NCBI GenBank assembly: GCA_900768685.1
Contig: CAAGDX010000020.1
Coordinates: 1-49,584 of the forward strand
Length of the DNA stretch: 49,584 bases
From: Bacteroidales bacterium
GTDB taxonomy: Bacteria > Bacteroidota > Bacteroidia > Bacteroidales > Muribaculaceae
Direction: 5' to 3'
Each line of letters starts with the position of its first letter. Position 1 is the stretch's first letter. Below the pieces are notes generated by a model, which saw only the letters and a list, made by a program, of their open reading frames with translations, ran no database searches and had not been told where the DNA came from. This document shows positions 34,372-43,607 of this stretch, in pieces. The translations under genes and the position numbers were made by a program.

Positions 34372-34782
34372 ATGGGTGTAAGAAAAAGAAATTCAGCCAA
34401 CGAAAGAAAGGAAGCACTCAAGAATGTGGCTTTTGCCAAATTAAACAACGTGCCGTCTTCACCACGCAAAATGCGTCTGGTTGTTGACCTCGTACGTGGC
34501 AAAGAAGTTTTCCACGCTCTTGGTATCCTTAAATTCTCTAATAAAGAAGCTGCTGCTAAAGTTGAAAAGCTCCTCCGCTCTGCTATCGCTAACTGGGAAG
34601 CTAAAAACGAACGCAAAGCAGAAAACGGAGAACTTTACATTAGCGAAGTGTACGTAGATTGTGCTACTACACTCAAACGTCTCCGTCCGGCACCACAAGG
34701 TCGTGGTTATCGTATTCGTAAACGTTCAAACCACGTTACCCTCTTTGTAGATACTATTGATAACGATAAAAAAGAAGCTTAA
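34372..34782 (+). CDS. rplV: 50S ribosomal protein L22
   Basis: 136 residues, somewhat longer than E. coli L22 (110) because of extra N- and C-terminal residues. The tunnel hairpin near RPAPQGRGYRI is intact. Confidence 0.99.
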   Translation: MGVRKRNSANERKEALKNVAFAKLNNVPSSPRKMRLVVDLVRGKEVFHALGILKFSNKEAAAKVEKLLRSAIANWEAKNERKAENGELYISEVYVDCATTLKRLRPAPQGRGYRIRKRSNHVTLFVDTIDNDKKEA

Positions 34783-34784
34783 CC

Positions 34785-35522
34785 ATGGGACAGAAAGTAA
34801 ATCCGATTAGCAACCGTTTAGGTGTGATTCGCGGCTGGGATTCTAACTGGTTTGAAGCCAACAAGAAAAAAGCAAGCGCCACATTACTCGAAGACTCTAA
34901 GCTTCGCAATTATCTCAACGTTCGCCTTGCAAAATCCAGCGTTTCACGCATTGTAATAGAGCGTACACTTAAGCGTATCACAATCACTGTATGCACATCC
35001 CGCCCGGGACTTATCATCGGTAAAGGCGGTGCAGAAGTTGACAAGCTTAAAGAAGAACTCAAGAAAATTACCGATAAGGACGTACAAATTAACATTTTTG
35101 AAGTAAAACGCCCTGAACTTGACGCACAAATCGTAGCCAGCACTGTAGCTCGCCAGATTGAAGGCAAAATCGCCTATCGTCGTGCAGTTAAAACTGCTAT
35201 CGCTTCCACTATGCGTACAGGTGCGGAAGGAATCAAAATCCAAGTTTCAGGCCGTCTCAACGGTGCTGAAATGGCACGTTCAGAAATGTTTAAAGAAGGA
35301 CGTACTCCACTCCACACACTCCGTGCCGACATTGACTATGCACTCGTTGAAGCACATACAAAAGTTGGCGTTATCGGTGTGAAAGTTTGGATTTGCCGCG
35401 GTGAAGTTTACGGCAAACGTGACCTCGCTCCGCAATTCACATCTGCACAGAAAGAATCTCGCAGTCAGTCCGGCAAAGGACAGCGCGGCCGCGGTTTCAG
35501 CAAAAAGAACAATAACCGTTAA
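34785..35522 (+). CDS. rpsC: 30S ribosomal protein S3
   Basis: 245 residues. KH domain with SRPGLIIGKGG. The tail (SGKGQRGRGFSKKNNNR) is basic. Starts 2 nt after rplV. Confidence 0.99.
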   Translation: MGQKVNPISNRLGVIRGWDSNWFEANKKKASATLLEDSKLRNYLNVRLAKSSVSRIVIERTLKRITITVCTSRPGLIIGKGGAEVDKLKEELKKITDKDVQINIFEVKRPELDAQIVASTVARQIEGKIAYRRAVKTAIASTMRTGAEGIKIQVSGRLNGAEMARSEMFKEGRTPLHTLRADIDYALVEAHTKVGVIGVKVWICRGEVYGKRDLAPQFTSAQKESRSQSGKGQRGRGFSKKNNNR

Positions 35523-35542
35523 CCCCCAATTGAATCTGCAAA

Positions 35543-35974
35543 ATGTTACAACCTAAAAAAACCAAATTCCGCCGCTCTCAAAAGGGCCGCATGAAGGGAA
35601 ACGCACAACGCGGTAACCAATTGGCTTTCGGTTCCTTCGGTATCAAAACACTTGAAGCAAAGTGGATTACCGGTCGTCAAATTGAAGCAGCCCGTGTCGC
35701 AGTAACCCGTTATATGCAACGTCAAGGACAAATCTGGATCCGCATATTCCCTGATAAACCTATTACTAAAAAACCAGCGGAAGTACGTATGGGTAAAGGT
35801 AAAGGTAATCCGGAAGGATATGTTGCTCCTGTTACTCCGGGACGCATTCTTATCGAAGTTGAAGGCGTAAGCTACGAAATTGCAAAAGAAGCACTTCGTC
35901 TTGCTGCACAAAAACTTCCAGTAGTAACCAAGTTTATCGTAAGTCGTGATTACGATCCATCTCAAAACGTGTAA
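35543..35974 (+). CDS. rplP: 50S ribosomal protein L16
   Basis: 143 residues. MLQPKKTKFR start and RMGKGKGNPEGYVAPV are typical. Binds near the A-site tRNA. Confidence 0.99.
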   Translation: MLQPKKTKFRRSQKGRMKGNAQRGNQLAFGSFGIKTLEAKWITGRQIEAARVAVTRYMQRQGQIWIRIFPDKPITKKPAEVRMGKGKGNPEGYVAPVTPGRILIEVEGVSYEIAKEALRLAAQKLPVVTKFIVSRDYDPSQNV

Positions 35975-35982
35975 TATAGGCT

Positions 35983-36180
35983 ATGAAGAAAGAAGAAATC
36001 AAAGAACTCAGCACTTCAGACTTGCTTGAACGTCTTGAAGTTATGGAAAAGGAATATCGTCAGTTGACTATAAACCATTCCGTTTCTCCTATCGACAATC
36101 CTGCAAAAATCACTGCGGATCGTAAGATGATTGCTCGTGTAAAAACTGAGTTACGCAAAAGAGAAATTAATAACAAATAA
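35983..36180 (+). CDS. rpmC: 50S ribosomal protein L29
   Basis: 65 residues, two helices with the ELSTSDLLERL and NPAKITADRKMIAR segments. Lies at the tunnel exit beside L23. Confidence 0.98.
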   Translation: MKKEEIKELSTSDLLERLEVMEKEYRQLTINHSVSPIDNPAKITADRKMIARVKTELRKREINNK

Positions 36181-36197
36181 TTCAACACCCCAAAGTA

Positions 36198-36458
36198 ATG
36201 GAAGAAAATAGAAATCTTAGAAAAGAACGCATCGGGGTCGTAACCAGCAACAAAGGCGACAAGACAATCACTGTTACCGTGAAATGGAAAGAACGCCACC
36301 CGGTATATGGTAAATTCGTCAATAAGTCTAAAAAATACCACGCACACGACGAAAATAACGAATGCAGCATCGGCGATACAGTTCGCCTTATGGAAACTCG
36401 TCCCTTGAGCAAAACCAAGAGATGGAGATTAGTAGAAATTATCGAAAAAGTTAAGTAA
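36198..36458 (+). CDS. rpsQ: 30S ribosomal protein S17
   Basis: 86 residues. RKERIGVVTSNKGDKTI start and the RPLSKTKRWRLVEI end fit S17. Confidence 0.99.
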   Translation: MEENRNLRKERIGVVTSNKGDKTITVTVKWKERHPVYGKFVNKSKKYHAHDENNECSIGDTVRLMETRPLSKTKRWRLVEIIEKVK

Positions 36459-36460
36459 TC

Positions 36461-36826
36461 ATGATACAGACAGAATCACGTTTAACCGTAGCTGATAATA
36501 GTGGAGCTAAAGAAGTACTCTGCATCCACGTTTTAGGCGGCACCGGACGTCGTTACGCTTCTGTGGGCGATATTATCGTCGTTACAGTGAAAAGCGTTAT
36601 CCCTTCCTCCGACGTTAAGAAAGGTACTGTTTCTAAAGCTGTAGTTGTTCGTACTAAAAAAGAAATCCGTCGTGCCGACGGCTCTTATATCCGCTTCGAT
36701 GACAACGCTTGCGTATTATTAAACAATGCAGGTGAACTTCGTGGAACACGTATCTTCGGTCCTGTTGCTCGTGAACTCCGTGCAACTAACATGAAGATTG
36801 TATCTTTAGCACCTGAAGTACTTTAA
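36461..36826 (+). CDS. rplN: 50S ribosomal protein L14
   Basis: 121 residues, normal length. MIQTESRLTVADNSGAKE is the family start. Starts 2 nt after rpsQ. Confidence 0.99.
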   Translation: MIQTESRLTVADNSGAKEVLCIHVLGGTGRRYASVGDIIVVTVKSVIPSSDVKKGTVSKAVVVRTKKEIRRADGSYIRFDDNACVLLNNAGELRGTRIFGPVARELRATNMKIVSLAPEVL

Positions 36827-36846
36827 CCCTAACAAAAGAAATCGTA

Positions 36847-37167
36847 ATGAATAAGTTACATATCAAAAAGGGAGATACAGTAGTAGTCTTGGCTGGAGAT
36901 GACCGCGGCAAACAAGGCCGCGTCCTCTCTGTCCAGGTTGCTAAACAACGTGCAATCGTTGAAGGTATCAACATGGTGACAAAACACACCAAACCCACAG
37001 CTAAGCACCCACAGGGTGGCCGCATCCAAATGGAAGCACCTATCCACATTTCTAACCTCAGCCTTGTTGACCCTAAATCCGGAAAGCCTACTCGCATCGC
37101 TATCAATGTGAAGGAAGACGGAACTAAAGTTCGCATCGCTAAAAAATCAGGAGAGGAAATTAAATAA
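36847..37167 (+). CDS. rplX: 50S ribosomal protein L24
   Basis: 106 residues. KOW motif KKGDTVVVLAGDDRGKQGRV. Its stop overlaps the rplE start by one nucleotide. Confidence 0.99.
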   Translation: MNKLHIKKGDTVVVLAGDDRGKQGRVLSVQVAKQRAIVEGINMVTKHTKPTAKHPQGGRIQMEAPIHISNLSLVDPKSGKPTRIAINVKEDGTKVRIAKKSGEEIK

Positions 37168-37712
37168 TGAGCACAGCTAATCTTAAAAAAGTCTATGCAG
37201 AGAGCATCGTTCCAGCTCTCATCAAGGAGTTTAAATACACTACTCCGATGCAAGTGCCAAGACTTGAAAAAATCGTTATCAATCAAGGCTTGGGACAAGC
37301 TACACAAGACAAAAAAATTATCGACGTGGCTATCAACGAGCTCACTGCCATCACAGGTCAGAAAGCAGTTGCTACTCTTTCACGCAAAGATATTTCAAAC
37401 TTCAAGGTTCGTAAGAAAAACCCTATCGGCGTACGCGTAACACTCCGCCGCGAACGTATGTACGAATTCCTTGAACGTCTTATCCGTGTGGCTCTTCCAC
37501 GTATCCGCGACTTCAAAGGTATTGAGGGAAAACTCGACGGCAGAGGTAACTACACTCTTGGTATTACCGAGCAGATTATTTTCCCGGAAATCAACATTGA
37601 TAACATCACCAAGCTCCTTGGTATGAACATCACTTTTGTAACTTCTGCTAATACCGACGAAGAAGGTTTCGCACTCCTTAAACAATTCGGTTTACCATTC
37701 AAAAATAAATAA
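37167..37712 (+). CDS. rplE: 50S ribosomal protein L5
   Basis: 181 residues, normal length. PRLEKIVINQGLG start. Binds 5S rRNA in the central protuberance. Confidence 0.99.
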   Translation: MSTANLKKVYAESIVPALIKEFKYTTPMQVPRLEKIVINQGLGQATQDKKIIDVAINELTAITGQKAVATLSRKDISNFKVRKKNPIGVRVTLRRERMYEFLERLIRVALPRIRDFKGIEGKLDGRGNYTLGITEQIIFPEINIDNITKLLGMNITFVTSANTDEEGFALLKQFGLPFKNK

Positions 37713-37721
37713 TTGTAGAGT

Positions 37722-38000
37722 ATGGCAAAAGAATCAATGAAGGCTCGTGAAGTAAAAAGAGCTAAACTCGTTGCAAAATACGCTGCTAAGAAAGCTCAAC
37801 TCAAAGCAGACGGCAGCTTCGAAGCACTCCAGGCACTCCAGTTACTTCCTAAAAACGCTTCCTCTGTACGCCTTCACAATCGTTGCAGCATCACAGGACG
37901 TCCTAAAGGCTATATGCGCCAATTCGGTATCTCTCGTATCCAATTCCGCGAAATGGCTTCCGCAGGTCTTATCCCAGGTGTGAAAAAAGCAAGCTGGTAA
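37722..38000 (+). CDS. rpsN: 30S ribosomal protein S14, zinc-free form
   Basis: 92 residues. The NRCSITGRPKGYMRQFGISR region lacks the CxxC pairs of the zinc form, so this is the zinc-free (C-) paralogue. A 127-nt gap to rpsH follows, with strong RNA hairpins. Confidence 0.98.
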   Translation: MAKESMKAREVKRAKLVAKYAAKKAQLKADGSFEALQALQLLPKNASSVRLHNRCSITGRPKGYMRQFGISRIQFREMASAGLIPGVKKASW

Positions 38001-38033
38001 TATTTATTTTAATTAACAAAAACTACCAACAAG

Positions 38034-38110
38034 CCCAACACAACGATACGACAAGCAAAAAAGACAAAATTTTTTGAGTATTAAATATTGTTGGGACTAA
38101 CCCAATCAAT
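38034..38110 (+). promoter_or_regulatory. Alternative hairpins between rpsN and rpsH
   Basis: TGTTGGG (38089-38095) can pair with upstream CCCAACA (38034-38040), or ATTGTTGGG can pair with the following CCCAATCAAT (38101-38110; 9 bp, one bulge). The two folds exclude each other. No promoter box is seen. Candidate cis-regulatory leader of the rpsH part. Confidence 0.5.
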
Positions 38111-38127
38111 TTAAAACAAATTTAAAA

Positions 38128-38526
38128 ATGACTGATCCAATAGCAGACTATCTGACAAGATTGAGGAACGCCATCAAAGCCAACCACCGCGTGGTGGAGG
38201 TGCCGGCCTCAAACTTGAAAAAAGAAATCACTAAGATTCTTTTTGAACAAGGCTACATTCTTAACTATAAGTTTGTAGAGGGTGAAACACCCGCAGGCAT
38301 TATCAAAATCGCCCTCAAGTACGACAACGTTGACAAAGTCAACGCTATCAAGGGACTCAAGAGAGTTTCTCGCCCGGGTCTCCGCCAGTACTGCGGCTAC
38401 AAAGATATGCCTAGAGTATTAAACGGTTTAGGTATCGCCATCCTTTCTACTTCGAAAGGTGTTATGACCAACAAACAGGCAGCTGACCTTAAAGTCGGTG
38501 GCGAAGTTCTATGTTATGTTTACTAA
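38128..38526 (+). CDS. rpsH: 30S ribosomal protein S8
   Basis: 132 residues. MTDPIADYLTRLRNA start and GLGIAILSTSKGVMT end are typical. S8 is the repressor of the spc operon in E. coli, which makes the structured gap directly before it notable. Confidence 0.99.
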   Translation: MTDPIADYLTRLRNAIKANHRVVEVPASNLKKEITKILFEQGYILNYKFVEGETPAGIIKIALKYDNVDKVNAIKGLKRVSRPGLRQYCGYKDMPRVLNGLGIAILSTSKGVMTNKQAADLKVGGEVLCYVY

Positions 38527-38543
38527 TCTTAACTGAATGAATT

Positions 38544-39101
38544 ATGTCAAGAATAGGTAAAGCTCCAATCGAAATCCCTGCAGGTGTTACCGTCAAAATC
38601 GACGAAAACAACCTCGTTACAGTTAAAGGTCCTAAAGGCGAACTTTCACAAGCCGTAAACTCTGACATCACTGTCAAAGTTGAAGATAACCACATCGTGC
38701 TCACCAGACCATCTGACGACCGTCAGCACCGTTCACAGCACGGACTCTATCGCGCTCTTATCCACAATATGGTGGTTGGCGTTTCCACTGGTTATCGCAA
38801 AGAAATGGAATTAGTAGGCGTTGGTTACCGTGCTACATCCACAGGACAAGTTCTCGAACTCGCGCTCGGTTATTCCCACGCAATATATATCAAACTTCCT
38901 GCTGAAGTTAAAGTTGAAGCAAAGACTGAACGTAACAAGAACCCGCTTATTATCCTTGAAAGCGACGACAAACAACTCTTAGGACAAGTTTGTGCTAAAA
39001 TCCGTTCACTCCGTAAACCTGAACCTTACAAAGGTAAAGGTATTAAGTTTGTGGGCGAAGTTATCCGTCGTAAGTCAGGTAAATCGGCAAGTGCTAAATA
39101 A
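38544..39101 (+). CDS. rplF: 50S ribosomal protein L6
   Basis: 185 residues, two repeated domains. MSRIGKAPIEIPAGV start and EPYKGKGIKFVGEVIRRKSGK end fit the family. Confidence 0.99.
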   Translation: MSRIGKAPIEIPAGVTVKIDENNLVTVKGPKGELSQAVNSDITVKVEDNHIVLTRPSDDRQHRSQHGLYRALIHNMVVGVSTGYRKEMELVGVGYRATSTGQVLELALGYSHAIYIKLPAEVKVEAKTERNKNPLIILESDDKQLLGQVCAKIRSLRKPEPYKGKGIKFVGEVIRRKSGKSASAK

Positions 39102-39118
39102 TTTTAATTGATATTATC

Positions 39119-39460
39119 ATGATTTCAAAGATAGAAAGAAGAATAAAAATCAAAACTCGCATTCGTGGTAAAGTATCAGGCACTGCAAGCCGTCCACGTC
39201 TGTCTGTCTTCCGCAGCAACAAACAGATTTACGCTCAGCTCATCGATGACCTCGCAGGCAAAACCCTTGCCGCTGCTTCTTCTAAAGGTCTCACTGAAGG
39301 CAACAAAAGCGAAATCGCTGCACAAGTAGGCAAAGCCATCGCTGAAAAAGCTCTGGCTGCCGGTATCACTGAAGTTGTTTTCGACCGTAACGGATACCTC
39401 TTCCATGGTCGTGTTAAATCATTAGCTGACGCTGCTCGCGAAGGCGGACTTAAATTCTAA
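39119..39460 (+). CDS. rplR: 50S ribosomal protein L18
   Basis: 113 residues. RPRLSVFRSNKQIYAQLIDD and FDRNGYLFHGRVKSLADAAREGG are typical. Binds 5S rRNA. Confidence 0.99.
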   Translation: MISKIERRIKIKTRIRGKVSGTASRPRLSVFRSNKQIYAQLIDDLAGKTLAAASSKGLTEGNKSEIAAQVGKAIAEKALAAGITEVVFDRNGYLFHGRVKSLADAAREGGLKF

Positions 39461-39467
39461 TCAGATT

Positions 39468-39986
39468 ATGGCAAATAAGAATAATAGAGTAAAATCAACT
39501 AATGATCTTGAACTCAAAGATCGTCTCGTTGCCATCAACCGTGTTACCAAAGTTACAAAAGGTGGACGTACTTTCACTTTCGCTGCTATCGTAGTTGTTG
39601 GTAACGAAAACGGTATCGTTGGCTGGGGACTCGGTAAAGCCAATGAAGTTACTGCAGCTATCCAGAAAGGTGTTGAAGCTGCTAAGAAAAACCTTATCCA
39701 GGTTCCTATCCACAAAGGTACTATTCCTCACGGACAGGAAACAAAATTCGGCGGCAGCCGCGTTTTGCTCCTCCCTGCTGCACAAGGTACAGGTGTGAAA
39801 GCCGGTGGTGCTATGCGTGCCGTGCTTGAAAGCGTGGGTGTGACAGACGTCCTTGCTAAATCTAAAGGTTCTTCAAACCCTCACAACCTCGTAAAAGCTA
39901 CTATCGCTGCTCTCGCTGAAATGAGAAGTCCGGCTCAAGTAGCTCAAAACCGTGGTATCTCAGTAGAAAAAGTATTCAAAGGCTAA
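39468..39986 (+). CDS. rpsE: 30S ribosomal protein S5
   Basis: 172 residues. ELKDRLVAINRVTKVTKGGR and GWGLGKANEV show the usual S5 fold. Acts in decoding fidelity. Confidence 0.99.
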   Translation: MANKNNRVKSTNDLELKDRLVAINRVTKVTKGGRTFTFAAIVVVGNENGIVGWGLGKANEVTAAIQKGVEAAKKNLIQVPIHKGTIPHGQETKFGGSRVLLLPAAQGTGVKAGGAMRAVLESVGVTDVLAKSKGSSNPHNLVKATIAALAEMRSPAQVAQNRGISVEKVFKG

Positions 39987-40000
39987 ATCTTCGTTTTACA

Positions 40001-40180
40001 ATGGCACAGATTAAAATTAAACAAATTAAAAGCCGCATCAACTGCCCTGCAGTGCAAAAGCGTACACTCGACGCTCTCGGCTTGAGAAAAATGAATCACA
40101 CCGTTGTCAAAGAAGACACTCCGGCTGTGATGGGAATGGTAAACAAAGTTCGTCACTTGGTTGAAGTGACTAACGCTTAA
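40001..40180 (+). CDS. rpmD: 50S ribosomal protein L30
   Basis: 59 residues, ATG at 40001 and TAA at 40178-40180, found by reading between rpsE and rplO. The MAQIKIKQIKS start and TLDALGLRKMNHTVV core fit bacterial L30. Confidence 0.97.
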   Translation: MAQIKIKQIKSRINCPAVQKRTLDALGLRKMNHTVVKEDTPAVMGMVNKVRHLVEVTNA

Positions 40181-40195
40181 ATTTTTCTTACAACT

Positions 40196-40642
40196 ATGAA
40201 CTTAAGTAATCTTAAACCTGCTGTAGGCTCTACACATAGAAAGACTCGTATCGGTCGCGGACCAGGTTCCGGCAAAGGCGGTACATCTACTCGCGGACAC
40301 AAAGGTGCTAAATCCCGCTCAGGATATAGCCGCAAAATCGGATTTGAAGGCGGTCAGATGCCTATCCAGCGTCGTCTCCCTAAATTCGGTTTCAAAAACA
40401 TCAACCGCAAAGAGTACAAACCGGTTAATCTGGCAGTTCTCGAAGCTCTCGCAGCTGCCAAGAACCTTGAAAAAATCGGTATCGAAGAATTCCGTCAGGC
40501 AGGACTTTACGATGGCAAAATGCCCGTTAAAGTTCTCGCTAACGGCGAATTAACTCGTGCTCTCACCGTAGAAGCACACGCTTTCTCTGCCGCTGCACAG
40601 AAAGCTATCGAACAAGCAGGTGGTTCAATCAATAAACTTTAA
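40196..40642 (+). CDS. rplO: 50S ribosomal protein L15
   Basis: 148 residues. The Gly-rich RGPGSGKGGTSTRGHKG segment near the start is typical. Ends 5 nt before secY. Confidence 0.99.
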   Translation: MNLSNLKPAVGSTHRKTRIGRGPGSGKGGTSTRGHKGAKSRSGYSRKIGFEGGQMPIQRRLPKFGFKNINRKEYKPVNLAVLEALAAAKNLEKIGIEEFRQAGLYDGKMPVKVLANGELTRALTVEAHAFSAAAQKAIEQAGGSINKL

Positions 40643-40647
40643 TAAAC

Positions 40648-41997
40648 ATGAGCTTTTTCCAAACACTTAAGAATATATGGACAATCAAGGAGCTGCGTGA
40701 ACGCCTTGCGGTGACTTTCCTCCTCGTACTCGTTTATCGTCTCGGCTGTTACATCGTACTCCCGGGAATTGCACCGAGCGACTTGGATGCACTCGCAAAC
40801 TTCACAAACCGCAGCGGCTTGATGCAATTGCTCGATATGTTCTCAGGTGGTGCATTCTCACAGGCTTCCATTTTCGCTCTCGGTATCATGCCATACATCA
40901 CGGCATCTATCGTTATTCAGCTCCTCGGTATGGTGTTGCCATCATTCCAGAAAATGCAGCGTGATGGCGAAAGTGGACGTCAGAGACTGAATCAATACAC
41001 TCGTTACCTCACTGTGCTTATCCTTCTCCTTCAAGGTCCGGCTTACCTCTGGAACCTTTCAGTGCAAGTGCAAAGTGCAGGCGGTAACGCACAAATGACG
41101 TATTGGACAATCATTTACCTGACTATCATCCTTGCAGCAGGCTCCATGTTTATTATGTGGCTTGGTGAGAGAATCACGGACAAAGGTGTCGGCAACGGTA
41201 TTTCTTTCATTATCCTTGTCGGTATCATCGCCCGTCTCCCGCAAGCACTCCGCTTTGAATTTGTTAGTCGCCTCCCGGGAGCTGACGGCTCTCAAGGCGG
41301 ACTCGTGATGTTCCTCGCCGAACTTATTCTCCTCTTCGCTGTTACTGTAGGAGCTGTCCTCCTCGTTCAGGGAACAAGAAAAGTGCCTGTACAGTACGCT
41401 AAACGTATTGTTGGCAACAAACAGTACGGCGGTGCTCGTCAGTACATCCCTCTGAAAGTAAATGCAGCAGGCGTTATGCCTATCATCTTCGCACAAGCTA
41501 TTATGTTTATTCCTATCACTCTCGCAGGATTCGGAACAAGCGAAGGCTCTACAGGATTTATGGCAGCGTTTGCAGACATCAACGGTTTCTGGTATAACCT
41601 TGTGTACTTCATCATGATTGTGGCGTTCACATACTTCTATACCGCTATCACCGTCCGCCCAACTCAAATGGCGGAAGATATGAAGCGTAACAACGGCTTC
41701 ATCCCGGGTGTAAAACCGGGCAAGAAAACTGCAGAATACCTTGACTCTATTATGTCAAGAATCACACTCCCGGGTTCATTATTCCTTGGAGTTGTGGCTA
41801 TCCTCCCTGCATTTGCCCGTGCATTCGGCGTAAGCCAGAATTTCGCTCAATTCTTTGGTGGAACGTCACTTTTGATTCTTGTCGGTGTTGTCCTCGACAC
41901 TCTCCAGCAGATTGAGACACACCTTATGATGCACCACTACGACGGCTTGATGAAAGACGGACAAATTAAAGGCCGCACAACAGGCAGTATGTATTAA
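40648..41997 (+). CDS. secY: Preprotein translocase subunit SecY
   Basis: 449 residues with ten predicted membrane helices. Central pore of the Sec translocon for export and membrane insertion. YIVLPGI (helix 1 end), the LDMFSGGAFSQASIFALGIMPYI plug region and RPTQMAEDMKRNNGFIPG (loop) are recognisable. Placed as usual at the end of the spc cluster. adk, often next in other phyla, is absent. Confidence 0.99.
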   Translation: MSFFQTLKNIWTIKELRERLAVTFLLVLVYRLGCYIVLPGIAPSDLDALANFTNRSGLMQLLDMFSGGAFSQASIFALGIMPYITASIVIQLLGMVLPSFQKMQRDGESGRQRLNQYTRYLTVLILLLQGPAYLWNLSVQVQSAGGNAQMTYWTIIYLTIILAAGSMFIMWLGERITDKGVGNGISFIILVGIIARLPQALRFEFVSRLPGADGSQGGLVMFLAELILLFAVTVGAVLLVQGTRKVPVQYAKRIVGNKQYGGARQYIPLKVNAAGVMPIIFAQAIMFIPITLAGFGTSEGSTGFMAAFADINGFWYNLVYFIMIVAFTYFYTAITVRPTQMAEDMKRNNGFIPGVKPGKKTAEYLDSIMSRITLPGSLFLGVVAILPAFARAFGVSQNFAQFFGGTSLLILVGVVLDTLQQIETHLMMHHYDGLMKDGQIKGRTTGSMY

Positions 41998-42033
41998 TAG
42001 TCATCAGAAACATTTATATTAACGCTATATTAA

Positions 42034-42816
42034 ATGATCTATCTCAAGACACTTGAAGAAATAGACAAAATGAGGAAAGCCTCAGACCTTGTCAGCCAAA
42101 CACTCGGCGAACTCGCCAAGTGGGTGGCTCCGGGTGTCACAACACGCCATCTCGACACCATTGCTCGCGAATTTATTTGCGACAATGGCGGTCGTCCGGC
42201 TTGTTTGGGATATGGCGGCTTCCCCGGCACACTGTGTATTGAAGTTAACGAAACTGTTGTACACGGATTCCCCTCAAACTATTCCCTTCGCGAAGGTGAT
42301 ATCGTTGGATTGGATTGTGTTGTGGAACTTGACGGATATAACGGCGACCAGTGTTACACTTATCCCGTTGGCGATATAGCTCCGGAAGTAAAAGCCCTCT
42401 GCGAAACCACCAAGGAATCGCTTTATAAGGGTATAGAGCAGTGCAAAGTTGGCAAACGCATTGGCGACATCGCAAATGCTATCCAAACATACTGCGAACA
42501 CCGTGGCTACACCGTAGTTCGTGAAATGTGCGGACACGGAATAGGCAAAAAAATGCACGAAGACCCGGAAGTGCCAAACTATGGCAGAAAAGGTATAGGA
42601 CCCGTTCTCAAAAACGGTATGTGCATCGCAATTGAGCCGATGATTAACCTCGGGAGCAAAAACATCGTAATAGAGCAAGACGGATGGACTTGCAGAACAA
42701 AAGACCGCAAACCATCTGCTCACTACGAACATACAGTTGCACTCTATGGCGACCAAACACATATCCTCACCACATTTGATTATATACAACAAGTACTTGG
42801 CGACAGATTTATTTAA
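42034..42816 (+). CDS. map: Methionine aminopeptidase, type I
   Basis: 260 residues, no extension. Metal ligands are visible: D94 (GLDCVV), D105 (YNGDQC), H168 (MCGHGIG), E201 (EPM) and E232 (YEHT). Removes the first methionine from new proteins. Lies between secY and infA, as often in bacteria. Confidence 0.98.
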   Translation: MIYLKTLEEIDKMRKASDLVSQTLGELAKWVAPGVTTRHLDTIAREFICDNGGRPACLGYGGFPGTLCIEVNETVVHGFPSNYSLREGDIVGLDCVVELDGYNGDQCYTYPVGDIAPEVKALCETTKESLYKGIEQCKVGKRIGDIANAIQTYCEHRGYTVVREMCGHGIGKKMHEDPEVPNYGRKGIGPVLKNGMCIAIEPMINLGSKNIVIEQDGWTCRTKDRKPSAHYEHTVALYGDQTHILTTFDYIQQVLGDRFI

Positions 42817-42822
42817 AAATTT

Positions 42823-43041
42823 ATGGCAAAACAAGCAGCAATAGAACAAGACGGCACGATTGTAGAGGCTCTCTCTAACGCTCAGTTCCGTGTCGAACTA
42901 GAAAACGGACATGAAATCATTGCACACATCTCCGGCAAAATGAGAATGCACTATATCCGCATCCTCCCCGGCGACAAAGTGCGTGTGGAAATGTCACCCT
43001 ACGACCTGTCAAAAGGACGTATTGCATTCAGATACAAATAA
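42823..43041 (+). CDS. infA: Translation initiation factor IF-1
   Basis: 72 residues, an OB-fold protein with AIEQDGTIVEALSNAQFRVEL and ending KGRIAFRYK. Starts 6 nt after map. Confidence 0.99.
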   Translation: MAKQAAIEQDGTIVEALSNAQFRVELENGHEIIAHISGKMRMHYIRILPGDKVRVEMSPYDLSKGRIAFRYK

Positions 43042-43063
43042 AACAAAAAAAAATACCAAGAAT

Positions 43064-43180
43064 ATGAAAGTAAGAGCGTCAATCAAAAAGCGCACACCGG
43101 ACAGCAAAATAGTACGTCGCAAAGGACGTCTGTACGTTATTAACAAAAAAAATCCTAAGTATAAACAGCGTCAAGGATAA
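43064..43180 (+). CDS. rpmJ: 50S ribosomal protein L36, zinc-free form
   Basis: 38 residues, ATG at 43064. MKVRASIKKR start and YKQRQG end are typical. The four zinc ligands of the common form are replaced by T11, S14, N27 and Y33, so this is the zinc-independent (C-) type, as in rpsN here. Confidence 0.95.
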   Translation: MKVRASIKKRTPDSKIVRRKGRLYVINKKNPKYKQRQG

Positions 43181-43217
43181 TATTTTATTATTTTTGAATA
43201 AAAAATTTCAATAAAAT

Positions 43218-43598
43218 ATGGCAGTAAGAATCGTGGGAGTGGACCTCCCCCAAAACAAAAGAGGTGAAATCGCCTTGACTTATATCTTCGGCATCGGTCG
43301 CAGTGCAGCCAAATCTATTCTCGACAAAGCCGGAGTTGATAAAGATATTAAAGTAAAAGACTGGTCAGACGACCAAGCAGCAAAAGTGCGTGAAGTTATT
43401 TCCGCTGACTATAAAGTGGAAGGTGACCTCCGCAGCGAAATCCAGCTTAACATCAAGCGTCTTATGGATATCGGTTGCTACCGTGGTATCCGTCACCGTA
43501 TCGGTCTCCCTGTTCGCGGACAGAGCACTAAAAACAATGCTCGTACTCGCAAGGGACGTAAGAAAACAGTTGCAAACAAGAAGAAAGCTACTAAATAA
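43218..43598 (+). CDS. rpsM: 30S ribosomal protein S13
   Basis: 126 residues. VRIVGVDLPQNKRGEIALTYI start and RHRIGLPVRGQSTKNNARTRKG are typical. First gene of the alpha part. Only 37 nt separate it from rpmJ, too short for a leader like that of the E. coli alpha operon. Confidence 0.99.
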   Translation: MAVRIVGVDLPQNKRGEIALTYIFGIGRSAAKSILDKAGVDKDIKVKDWSDDQAAKVREVISADYKVEGDLRSEIQLNIKRLMDIGCYRGIRHRIGLPVRGQSTKNNARTRKGRKKTVANKKKATK

Positions 43599-43607
43599 AC
43601 TTGAATT

